A DNA stretch of 64,000 bases from Methanoplanus endosymbiosus. Lineage in GTDB: Archaea; Halobacteriota; Methanomicrobia; Methanomicrobiales; Methanomicrobiaceae. The notes below the pieces were generated by a model. It ran no database searches, was not told where the DNA came from, and saw only the letters and a program-made list of their open reading frames with translations. The position numbers were made by a program, and so were the translations under genes. The stretch spans positions 682,001 through 746,000 of the forward strand of contig NZ_CP096115.1 in NCBI RefSeq assembly GCF_024662215.1, given 5' to 3'. Position 1 is the first letter of the stretch. Each line of letters begins with the position of its first letter. This document shows, piece after piece, positions 52,401 to 60,312 of the stretch.

Positions 52401-54523
52401 GAAAAATTCCGGATGGTGAGGAGTATAACCTTTTTTCAGAAGTATCAGGCGATCTTGGATTTGCACTTAATAGTATTGAACTTGAGGAAGAACGCCTCAT
52501 TCAGGAAACAGAAATATTAGAGATTAACAAAAGGCTGACAATTGCATATAAAGAGCTTGAAGAGAATGAGGAAGAATTAAGGCAAAGTTATAATGAAATT
52601 CTTGAGAGCCAGGAAAAACTGCGTGAGAGTGAAAACAGGCTTTCAAATATAATAAATTTCCTTCCGGATGCAACTTTTGCCATTGATAAAGAAGGCAGGG
52701 TTATCACATGGAATAAGGCAATGGAAAAAATGACCGGCATTTCTGCATCAGAAATAATTGGAAAGGGAAATTATGAATATTCAATGAAGGTATATGGCAA
52801 AAGAAGACCCTTACTAATAGATTTTATTCTCAACGATAAGCTAAAAAAAGAGATTAATTATCCGGTATTATATGAAGAGGGAAATAAACTGATAGCAGAG
52901 AATTATGTGCCCTATCTTGCAGAAGGAAAGGGAGCATATATCTGGTTTACCGCATCACCCCTTTATGATTCAGAAAAAAATATTGTCGGCGCTATAGAAT
53001 CAATGAGAGATATAAGCGAGGTTAAATCTGCGGAAGAAAAGATTGTTCAGACATCCTTTGAATTATCCGAAAGAGTCAAGGAACTAACTGCATTAAAAGA
53101 TCTCTCTGATCTCATGATTAAGAAACCGGACGAAGATGAATTTTTTAATACAGCAGCCAGTATCATAAAAAATGCCATGCAGTATCCTGAGTCCACCGGT
53201 GTTTTAATTGAAACGGATGGGAAAAGATATCAGACAGAAGGATTTTATGAGACTGATATTGCAATAAAAAATGATTTTTACTCAGATTATATAAAAGAAG
53301 GCAGTATAACTGTCTGTTACCTCAACCATTCTCCAAACGGGTATTTGGGAGAATTTCTGAACGAAGAAAAAGATCTTCTTGGAATTATCTGTGAGAGAAT
53401 AGAAAATTATATTGACAGAAAAAATACAGAGATTGATCTGAAGAACAGCGAGGAGAGATTCAGGGAACTGTTCAACAATATGAGCAGTGGTGTTTCAGTA
53501 TATGAGGTGACTGATAACGGGAGCAACTTTATTTTTAAAGATATTAATAAAGCATCTGAAGAGATCGACAGTATCAGAAGAGATAATGTAATAAACAGAA
53601 GCATTTATGATATATTTCCCGGTGCTGAGAAATTCGGACTCATTGATATACTAAAAAGGGTCTGGAAAACAGGAAAACCTGAGCATTATCAGTTAAGCGA
53701 ATATAAAGATGAGAGAATTCACGGGTGGAGAGAGAATTTCATATACAGGCTTCCTTCCGGAGAAGTTGTTACAGTTTATAATGACCTGACTGATAAGAAG
53801 AGAGCAGAAGACGCATTAAAAAAGAGCGAACGGAAATATCATGAATTATTCAACAATATAAATGAGGCAGTATTTCTCCATAAGATCAAACAGGATAACG
53901 AACCGGGTAATTTTGTTGAGGTCAATGATATTGCCTGTCATCGTCTGGGCTACACAAGGGAAGAACTCTTAAAACTTTCAATCGCAGCCATTAACAGTAA
54001 TAATGTAAATAAAGAGGAACCGGAAATAATAAACACTCTTAAGAAGAACGAACAGATCTCCTTTGAAGCCGAACATAAAAGAAAAGATGGATCAACCTTT
54101 CCGGTCCATGTCAAGGCAAGAATGATTGAACTGGGTGAACACCAATATGTTATTTCACTTGCCCGGGACATCACTGAAGAAAAAGAGGCAAGAATACGTG
54201 AAAATACCGCCCTTCATCAGATTGAAGAAAATATAGCACAACTTGCAATATTAAATGATAAGATCAGAAATCCGCTTACAATAATAATCGGCCTTGCAGA
54301 TTTAGGGGGAGAAATATTTAAGGATAAAATTATTGAACAGTCTATGGAAATTAATGATATAATTACACGCCTTGATCGTGGATGGCTTGAATCTGCCAAA
54401 ATAAGGGATTATCTGACAAAACACCACGGTATAGAATCAGAAAATGATAAAAATAATAAAAACCGGAGACTGAAAGAGAATATGAGAATAAATGAGATAA
54501 TTTCAGATATAACTGATAAGTGA
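49469..54523 (+). CDS. Giant multi-PAS/PocR/GAF sensor without kinase ATPase domain
   Basis: The 1,684-residue soluble protein starts with a receiver-like domain lacking clear phosphorylation residues (about 1-130). PAS domains lie at about 140-265, 285-385 and 390-505. A PocR sensory domain follows (about 525-705), then PAS (720-835), GAF (845-1010, with a CGDCPLS cysteine pair), a coiled coil, PAS (1050-1190), a degenerate GAF-like part, and two more PAS (about 1320-1440 and 1445-1575). It ends with a dimerisation-helix-like tail in which the phosphoacceptor His is replaced (NDKIRNPLTIIIGLADLG). No HATPase domain follows. It should sense several ligands but cannot phosphorylate alone. Its 3' end overlaps the receiver gene tail to tail by 21 nt. 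Confidence 0.85.
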   Translation: MKRGVLIINVLAIVEQNEIFNEVLSIIKRITDITVKPVTDSELIKLSAGSNSSDLICDAAVICKSIIDRETDQIINNIAELLPDIPIILITDGNEEENREEELLNNIDLYIEYTSGNEKDRDFLAGRIINFLRTIVTEREKEYIKDLSLILNLMPGFSCIIRPDMSIYLANDEFIRIFGEPDDRTYSELTGCLTADSYNCPVYEVLKTKEEQSSRWTKDDGRIYSVHDNLIKGPAGGEMVIELGLDITKRVNAEEKAGAFSKKLKEQINIINKSKVIIYLQNRDGQQNTELISDNISQFGYSPDDFTSGNLNYTSLIHPDDLPVVTDNITKNIISGNEEFILNYRIYDINNNIRFIEDHVFTIYDNSGKLTHLQGIIIDITEKKRSEDTIRIFKTVSDNANYGIAIADLNGILTYTNRWFADLHGYSQEELSGKPINFLHSGEEIGYVNTLLDLLKEEGHFEDKEVWHRHKSGRVFLTRMNANIISDKNNNPLYLSTTLSDITEEKEKERIIRDNEEKIRLKLESILSPDYNIKEEELRNIINTKEIQSLMDDFYRITDVGIAILDIKGNILVAAGWQEICTKFHRINPETKKNCTESDLELTTDIKPGEIRQYKCKNNLWDIATPIYIAGRHMGNMYLGQFFYEDEIPDYSVFEKQAEIYGFDRTKYLAALEKVPHFNREKIRNIMSFYKKFALMISKLSYSNIKLARLLIEHKETEKRLKSSEEKYRSYIDRSPEGIFVADEQGRYVEVNKAACEMLGYTEDELLTMSIPELVIKEESDKALEYFEKLKERHQYINEINLRRKDNSACPVIISTTVLPDRKYLAFSTDITNRKEAESKISQLNRLLGAIRNINRLIVGEKSREKLIEKTCRILTDNGGYTNAWIILLDKNKKVIYSAQSNPDKSNNPFKKYIEEGNIPGCAEKAIKSGEITVISVNHENCGDCPLSDSSKRINRLTGNLKYKDKLFGVISISIPDGKIPDGEEYNLFSEVSGDLGFALNSIELEEERLIQETEILEINKRLTIAYKELEENEEELRQSYNEILESQEKLRESENRLSNIINFLPDATFAIDKEGRVITWNKAMEKMTGISASEIIGKGNYEYSMKVYGKRRPLLIDFILNDKLKKEINYPVLYEEGNKLIAENYVPYLAEGKGAYIWFTASPLYDSEKNIVGAIESMRDISEVKSAEEKIVQTSFELSERVKELTALKDLSDLMIKKPDEDEFFNTAASIIKNAMQYPESTGVLIETDGKRYQTEGFYETDIAIKNDFYSDYIKEGSITVCYLNHSPNGYLGEFLNEEKDLLGIICERIENYIDRKNTEIDLKNSEERFRELFNNMSSGVSVYEVTDNGSNFIFKDINKASEEIDSIRRDNVINRSIYDIFPGAEKFGLIDILKRVWKTGKPEHYQLSEYKDERIHGWRENFIYRLPSGEVVTVYNDLTDKKRAEDALKKSERKYHELFNNINEAVFLHKIKQDNEPGNFVEVNDIACHRLGYTREELLKLSIAAINSNNVNKEEPEIINTLKKNEQISFEAEHKRKDGSTFPVHVKARMIELGEHQYVISLARDITEEKEARIRENTALHQIEENIAQLAILNDKIRNPLTIIIGLADLGGEIFKDKIIEQSMEINDIITRLDRGWLESAKIRDYLTKHHGIESENDKNNKNRRLKENMRINEIISDITDK

Positions 54524-55156
54524 AGCCGGAATATATTCTTCAATATCAAACTCTGTTACCTTTTCTATAAATTTTTGTTGCAAAGCATCAAAATGACTGT
54601 TTAACTTTTCAATATCGGCATCCAAATCATTATCGGTTCTTTCTGAATTATCTTTTAAATTAACATCAATGAGCTTATCAGTCATCTTTCTGAAAAAAAG
54701 CATATCTTCGGCAGTTTTTCCAACATCCAGAGCTATTTCATAATCAGACGTTTTTAATGCTGTTTCCTTAATAAATATATCAATCTCTTCTTTCTCTTTA
54801 AAAAATGAATTGATACATTTAATGAGACTTTCAACCTTCAGAGGTTTTTTAATGTAACCGCTGATCATGCCACCGTACTGAAAAATATCATCAGGTAAAA
54901 GTTTTTTTGCAGTCATCATTATTACAGGTATATCTGAAATTTCAGAATCGGCCCTGATATAATCCAGAGTTTCCCAGCCATCCATAACAGGCATTATGAT
55001 ATCAAGAAGAATTAAATCTGTTTTGACTGACTTAAGCTGCTCTATACCTTTTAATCCGGAAATTGAATTATATACACTGTAGCCCTCATTTTCGAGAACT
55101 TCAGCGAATATATTATTGATTAGTTCCATATCATCGATTATAAGTATCGTTTTCAT
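54503..55156 (-). CDS. Response regulator receiver protein with extra helical C-terminus
   Basis: From the ATG at 55156 the receiver domain (about 1-120) has the acidic pair (ILIIDDMEL), the phospho-acceptor Asp (DLILLDIIMPVMDGWETL), Thr (VIMMTAKKL) and Lys (YIKKPLKV). The C-terminal about 95 residues are charged helices (IEKLNSHFDALQQKFIEKV), not a known DNA-binding output. The 11-residue longer frame from 55186 is less likely. The gene is convergent with the giant sensor and divergent from the membrane PAS protein. It could be a relay between sensors and the complete kinase at 57486; this is inferred. Confidence 0.88.
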   Translation of the reverse strand: MKTILIIDDMELINNIFAEVLENEGYSVYNSISGLKGIEQLKSVKTDLILLDIIMPVMDGWETLDYIRADSEISDIPVIMMTAKKLLPDDIFQYGGMISGYIKKPLKVESLIKCINSFFKEKEEIDIFIKETALKTSDYEIALDVGKTAEDMLFFRKMTDKLIDVNLKDNSERTDNDLDADIEKLNSHFDALQQKFIEKVTEFDIEEYIPASLISYI

Positions 55157-55383
55157 GACCGGATTCCGTATAAATAGATCAAACATTATACTCAGTGTTG
55201 AGACATAAATGTTGATTCCAAATAATAAATAACAAATTTATTCTCAAAGTAAATAAGTATTCTGAATTGTATTTATATGTACAACTGAATAATTATCTCA
55301 ATTTAGATGTAATTAATATTAATGTCTGAAAGAAAATCTAAAATTCAAAAATACATTTATACTTGTAAAAAAAACCAGAGAAT

Positions 55384-56673
55384 ATGAAATTACTGACAAA
55401 TAATAAATTATTCATAGATACAATTCTCATCTTTTCAGTCCTGATAACAGTAATAATTACATGGTACTGCCTTCAGAATCAGATACTCAATGTTTTTCCG
55501 CATATATACTATATCCCTGTAATATTATCTGCCTATATCTACCGGAAATACGGAATGATACTGATATCAGGTCTCTGCATATATTACATTACAGCTGTTG
55601 GATTTTTTTATTTCACGGATTTTACAGTTATGATGTCTGCGGTAATACGGGTCCTTGCATATATTCTGATTGGCTATATAATAATCATTCTTGCTGAAAG
55701 AATAGAGGACGAACGTAAGATATTTCATAAAACATTTGAATACTCAAAATGCGGTCTTGCACTCATATCTCCGGATTTAAAGATCCTGGTTATGAATCCG
55801 GAAATGGAAAATATCTCAGGATATACAAATTATACTGAAAAAAAACTTGAAATAAAAGATCTCTTCAGCGATAAAAATTATAACGAAATAGACAGCTGTG
55901 TCGAAGGTAAAAAAGAATTCTGCTACAGGGAAGTAATTTTAAAATCCAAAAGCGGTGAGGATAAAACTGTCATAGTTAATTTTACAGATTTAACAGAGAA
56001 AAATCTGATATTACTCTCATTAACAGACATTACAAAAAGAGTTGAAGCGGAATATAAGATCAAATCTTCAGAGATGAAATTTAGGACACTGTGGGAGAAT
56101 ATATCCGCAGGAATGATTATCATTGATGAAAAAACACATGAGATCATATCTGCCAATCCGGAGATAAACAGGCTGAGTGGATATGATAAAGAAGAAATTG
56201 AAGGTCAGATCTGTCATAATTTCATCTGCCCAAATAAAGCGGGCAAATGCCCCATATCAGATCTGAAGCAGGACGTAAATCATACAGAAACAATACTGAT
56301 TACAAAGAATAAAGACAGAATTCCGGTACTAAAATCCGCTGCCATTGCTGAAATTGATGATAAAAAGGTTATCATTGAAAATATAATAGATATCAGAAAA
56401 CAGAAAGAGGCCGAACTTGATCTATTATCATATGTACGTGAGACGGCACTCAGAATTAAAAATCCTGTTGATATAGTGAAGCAGTATCTGATTGATCTTA
56501 TCTGCGAACTTAAAGAAGAGCAGGAGATTGACAGAGAAGATTTAATAATACAGCTATCAGTACAGATCTATAACCTCAGGGTAATAAAAGACAACCTTTC
56601 TGATATGGACAGAGCAATTGCAGAGAACAGAAAGGAAATTCCGGATGCATTCAGAGAATACCTTACAAAATAA
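55384..56673 (+). CDS. Membrane PAS sensor lacking kinase ATPase domain
   Basis: An N-terminal block of about four transmembrane helices (residues about 8-105) is followed by two PAS domains (about 115-225 and 230-345), the second with a Cys-rich insert (CHNFICPNKAGKCP) like cluster- or metal-binding PAS insertions. The tail (about 350-429) aligns with a dimerisation helix pair, but the His box is replaced (ETALRIKNPVDIVKQY) and no HATPase follows. Protein length 429. Its 3' end overlaps or abuts the next gene, a Walker-less RecA-fold protein, so they are probably one operon. This is the same kinase-less type as the giant sensor. Confidence 0.82.
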   Translation: MKLLTNNKLFIDTILIFSVLITVIITWYCLQNQILNVFPHIYYIPVILSAYIYRKYGMILISGLCIYYITAVGFFYFTDFTVMMSAVIRVLAYILIGYIIIILAERIEDERKIFHKTFEYSKCGLALISPDLKILVMNPEMENISGYTNYTEKKLEIKDLFSDKNYNEIDSCVEGKKEFCYREVILKSKSGEDKTVIVNFTDLTEKNLILLSLTDITKRVEAEYKIKSSEMKFRTLWENISAGMIIIDEKTHEIISANPEINRLSGYDKEEIEGQICHNFICPNKAGKCPISDLKQDVNHTETILITKNKDRIPVLKSAAIAEIDDKKVIIENIIDIRKQKEAELDLLSYVRETALRIKNPVDIVKQYLIDLICELKEEQEIDREDLIIQLSVQIYNLRVIKDNLSDMDRAIAENRKEIPDAFREYLTK

Positions 56674-57259
56674 CCAGTTTATGGAAAAAATAAATATTTT
56701 CCCGGATGATAATCCGGGGATAATGCTTGCATTTATAACGCCGGAGAATATGAGAGATACAACGATATATCTGGTGAAAAAAGCCTCAGAAATAGCAGAT
56801 CAGATCATATATCTCTCAGTTAATCAGCCAGCACCTTACCTTAATAAACAATTTAAAAAATCCGGAATTGATGTTTCAAAAATATATTATATTGACACAA
56901 TTACAAAATATGCCATAGGTAAACCACCTGATGATTTTGATCAGGGTACATTCTTAAATACACCATCTGATCTGACGGGCATGAGTGTTGCAATATCTGA
57001 GTGCATAAAAGAATACAATAAAGGAAAGGTGGTTGTGTGCCTGGATTCAGTTAATGCAATGCTTATTCATATGCCTTCCAAGAGTGTATCAAAATTCATA
57101 CATTTTATAACGTCAAAGATGAAGGTATTAAATATTTCAGGAATATACTTCGCCATTGAAGAAGGGCTTGATCCTGTAATTATCTCTCAGCTGACCGTAT
57201 TTTCAGATTCAATATTCAAAACCGGAAATCTGCCGGAAAGTCCTGAAAACACGGATTAA
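56645..57259 (+). CDS. RecA/KaiC-fold protein without Walker A
   Basis: The product of about 204 residues has alternating strands and helices like RAD55/KaiC-type ATPases: IMLAFITPENMRDTTIYLVK where a P-loop would be, the strand QIIYLSVNQPAPYLNKQF, a Walker-B-like KVVVCLDSVNAML and GIYFAIEEGLDPVIISQL. The P-loop Gly and Lys residues are missing, so ATP binding is doubtful. Starts at 56645 (AGGA 8 nt upstream, 29-nt overlap with the previous gene) and 56681 (8 nt after its stop) are possible. Related archaeal proteins often occur with PAS sensors. I infer a signalling adaptor. Confidence 0.65.
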   Translation: MHSENTLQNNQFMEKINIFPDDNPGIMLAFITPENMRDTTIYLVKKASEIADQIIYLSVNQPAPYLNKQFKKSGIDVSKIYYIDTITKYAIGKPPDDFDQGTFLNTPSDLTGMSVAISECIKEYNKGKVVVCLDSVNAMLIHMPSKSVSKFIHFITSKMKVLNISGIYFAIEEGLDPVIISQLTVFSDSIFKTGNLPESPENTD

Positions 57260-57351
57260 CTGCAATGCAGGCAGACAGACCATTTCTGTTCAGAACCATA
57301 AATCAGGGACAGATTATTCAGAAGAGATCTTTTCAATGAATCCGGATATAT

Positions 57352-57408
57352 AAAGTCATTCATAAACCCGCGGGTTCACAGATGGCAGATGAAACAAATG
57401 TTTCATAG
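57352..57408. repeat. 57-bp two-hairpin repeat, copy B
   Basis: Near-identical to 32574-32630 (53 of 57). Here hairpin 1 is a 12-bp perfect palindrome AACCCGCGGGTT and hairpin 2 is ATGAAAC-AAAT-GTTTCAT. It lies in the 226-bp convergent gap between the RecA-fold gene and the MASE3 kinase, with no ORF using it. Confidence 0.8.
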
Positions 57409-57485
57409 AAGATTCACGATCATAATATGCAGATGCACAATCAGATAATAACCAGGTTATCTGACCGGAGATTTAGATTAACTGT

Positions 57486-59729
57486 TCATCTCTCTGAAAA
57501 GCGGAAATATTCTTTTGGAATATAAATCTCAAACTTTGCACCTTCACCATAAATGCCCGTCTCCTTTATTGTAATTTCAGTGATTGACAGTATTTCTACA
57601 GATAAAAAGAGTCCAAAGCCGGTATTCTGATAATATTGTCTCTTAAAGATCTTCTCTTTTACATCCGGAGGAACACCCACGCCATCGTCCTGACATACAA
57701 AGACAAGTTTATCCGGCATCACTTCATATGAAAATGAAATGGTGGTTATCTTTTCGCCATATTTTACTGCATTGTCAAAGAGATTATAGATAACTTTTTC
57801 AAAGAGCGGATCTGCAAATATCTCAAGGTTATTGACCGGATTTACAGTCTGAAGATCACTGAATGACTTTATCCGGGAAATTTTCCGGATGATAAAACCA
57901 ACATTCTGCCAGTGCGGGGATGAAGCACCGAGATTACTGTAATCCCTTGTGAAGAGTATCTGTTTTTCAACAATATCCACCGAAGAGACGACATTTTTAA
58001 GATATTCAGAGGTTTTTGTGCCGGCAGGAATCTCATTACGATCTCCAATCAGTTCAAGATATCCTTCAATTGCTGTAAGCTGATTTAAGACATCATGTCT
58101 GGTAATGCCGCTCAGGAGGTTTAGTTTCTTATTTATCTCCTGTAAAGCTTTTTCTGCTGCTTTCTGTTCTGTTACATCCTGCAATGCACCGGAAACTTTT
58201 ATGGTTATGCCATTTTTATCCATAATGCGTTCAGCCACAGATTTAATAATCTTCTGAGGACTGCCGTCTGCCGGATTAATTACAAATTCAAGGTTGTATT
58301 CCTTACCACTCTTTATAAGATCCACCAATGCCTGATGAACTTTATCTCTTTCAGGAATACATGCTTCAATATCCTCAATTGGAAATATATTTCCTTCCGG
58401 AGGATTATAGCCATAAATTCTGAATCCCTCATCAGACCCCCAGATTTCACCGGATGCAGTATTATACTCCCAACTGCCTGTGTGACTGATCTCCTGTGTC
58501 TTACTTAACCTCTCTTTTTCAACAGCAATCTGATTCTCATATTTAATCCTGTCAGTAATATCCTCCCCTGAACTGAGTGTACCGATAATTATTCCCCCAT
58601 TATCTCTTAAAATACGGTTATGCCAGAGAATAGTTCTTAACTCTCCGGTTTTTGTGACAATCTCATTCTCATAGGATTCAGTGAATTTTTCATCACCGGA
58701 GATATTCATTCTGCGTAATGAATTTACTTTTCCTTTCTCCTCTTCCGTTACAAAATTCTCCACCCATTTCTTTCCGACAATATACTCTCTCTCATAGCCA
58801 AGTATCTCACATCCTTTTGGGTTGATAAGTTTTACAAAACCGTCTGTATCAAGGATTAGAAATATCACTCCGGCCACATTGATATACAGGTCCAGCATAT
58901 CCCTCTCTTTTCTGACCTCAGTCTCTTTCTGACTGAGTGACCGAAATATTGTCTCATATGGCCGCCTGATGCCTGAATCCACAATTGCATAATATATAAG
59001 GGCAAATTCAGTAATTTTAAACAGATGTCCGATAAGGTTTGAAAAGCCATAGACACTGATATAGAAGGTAAATGCAATCTCAGAGAGAATTGTAAATATT
59101 ATTGAGAGGATTATCAGATTATAGACTTTCCGTTCAAAATGCTCTCTTTTCCGGAATAAAAAATATATTGAGATGAAGAGCATAATTGAAATGAGGTATT
59201 CACTGTAGATTTTAAAGCCGGTGAGACCTTTTCCCTCAATGTAGCAGTCCGGAAAAAAGCCTGAAAATATTGAGATGATCAGAAATACTGTAATAAAGGA
59301 ATAAATTATTATTTCAGACGATACATTCGTTTTTTTATGCATCAGAAGAGGAGCAGCAATCAGTGTTGCTGCCTGCATATATCTTGAAGCAATCCATAAC
59401 TCTGTCGGCAGGTTGGCACCATATCCGGTAAAAATATTCATGCCTTTGTATGCAAGGGTATGCAGAAAGTCAATACTGCCGATGAAGAGAAATGCAATTC
59501 CTAAAAAAAGCAGGTAATAATTTGTGATATAATCCCGGCTGTTCCATGCTATTATAAAAATTATTGCTGCTATTACAATACTGAACAATTCAGTTACTGT
59601 ATGAAAAAGCAGATAGCTGTACAGTGATGAGAGAGTAAAAAATGTCAGAATCAGGACAAGAGCAACTAAAAACGATATATCATTTTTATTATGCAGAAAT
59701 TTTGTACTGATATTAATTGCTCCACCCAT
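57486..59729 (-). CDS. Histidine kinase with MASE3 membrane sensor and two PAS domains
   Basis: Residues about 10-255 form a MASE3 sensor (GSIDFLHTLAYKGMNIFTGY, then WIASRYMQAATLIAAPLLM). Two PAS domains follow (about 270-385 and 395-520). The phosphoacceptor box is SGITRHDVLNQLTAIEGYLE (near 535). The HATPase domain (about 620-745) has N box LFDNAVKYGE, G1 CQDDGVGVP and G2 NTGFGLFLSVEIL. It is thus a complete kinase, similar in its C-terminus to the 7TM kinase at 11281-13374. It is the only kinase with an ATPase domain in the 49-60 kb signalling cluster, so it may serve the receiver protein and the kinase-less sensors. Confidence 0.9.
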   Translation of the reverse strand: MGGAINISTKFLHNKNDISFLVALVLILTFFTLSSLYSYLLFHTVTELFSIVIAAIIFIIAWNSRDYITNYYLLFLGIAFLFIGSIDFLHTLAYKGMNIFTGYGANLPTELWIASRYMQAATLIAAPLLMHKKTNVSSEIIIYSFITVFLIISIFSGFFPDCYIEGKGLTGFKIYSEYLISIMLFISIYFLFRKREHFERKVYNLIILSIIFTILSEIAFTFYISVYGFSNLIGHLFKITEFALIYYAIVDSGIRRPYETIFRSLSQKETEVRKERDMLDLYINVAGVIFLILDTDGFVKLINPKGCEILGYEREYIVGKKWVENFVTEEEKGKVNSLRRMNISGDEKFTESYENEIVTKTGELRTILWHNRILRDNGGIIIGTLSSGEDITDRIKYENQIAVEKERLSKTQEISHTGSWEYNTASGEIWGSDEGFRIYGYNPPEGNIFPIEDIEACIPERDKVHQALVDLIKSGKEYNLEFVINPADGSPQKIIKSVAERIMDKNGITIKVSGALQDVTEQKAAEKALQEINKKLNLLSGITRHDVLNQLTAIEGYLELIGDRNEIPAGTKTSEYLKNVVSSVDIVEKQILFTRDYSNLGASSPHWQNVGFIIRKISRIKSFSDLQTVNPVNNLEIFADPLFEKVIYNLFDNAVKYGEKITTISFSYEVMPDKLVFVCQDDGVGVPPDVKEKIFKRQYYQNTGFGLFLSVEILSITEITIKETGIYGEGAKFEIYIPKEYFRFSER

Positions 59730-59880
59730 AATTGATCATTATATGAGAATACACCGGAAAATATTTATTATTATTGGATGAATCTCCAAAAATCAATATT
59801 GAGAAAGGCATGATTTCCGGAATTATGACCTGTCAGAGGGGAAAATAAATTTAGTAAATCTTTTAAAGTCAATCGCCAAT

Positions 59881-60069
59881 ATGGAATTAATGAAAAATAT
59901 TGAAATGACTGTTGAAGGAAATATTCTGACTATGAAGATAGATATTTCAAAAGACTTTGGAGAGTCAAAATCCGGAAAATCGATCACAATTGCATCAACG
60001 GAAGGAAATATTTCCCTGCCGGACAATGAGGATATTAAGATCGGAGTTAATGTTTACCGGAAAAAATAA
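59881..60069 (+). CDS. Small conserved protein (KSGKxIxIASTEGN type)
   Basis: The 62-residue protein reads IEMTVEGNILTMKIDISKDF, then SKSGKSITIASTEGNISLP and ends GVNVYRKK. Short proteins with the same SGKxxxIASTEGN core and NVYRK end occur in many methanogens and bacteria; their function is unknown. It should be a compact beta protein. The start is 59881 or 59890 (in-frame ATGs). It lies alone between the MASE3 kinase and the RecQ gene; the minus-strand frame over it is a shadow. Confidence 0.75.
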   Translation: MELMKNIEMTVEGNILTMKIDISKDFGESKSGKSITIASTEGNISLPDNEDIKIGVNVYRKK

Positions 60070-60312
60070 AATACTGCATGATTTTGTTCCGGGAATAATC
60101 TGTAATTTCAGCATGATGATCAAATCCGGGCTGTGACAGAATGACTGATCTCAATAAGTAAAAGCCTTATCTGAGCTTCATTTTGTGATCTTCATAAATA
60201 CTGTAACTTTTACGATGCAGTGCTGTCACTGCCCAAATCCCTCTTTTTTTATAACCCTCTTCAGATTCATAACTAAAGTGTAAGTATTACCTGATAATTT
60301 CACCACAAATAT

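Noticed and set aside
60105-60170. Possible C/D-box small RNA (ATGATGA followed by CTGA)
   Set aside because: The internal D' and C' boxes and their spacing do not fit; such short words are expected by chance.
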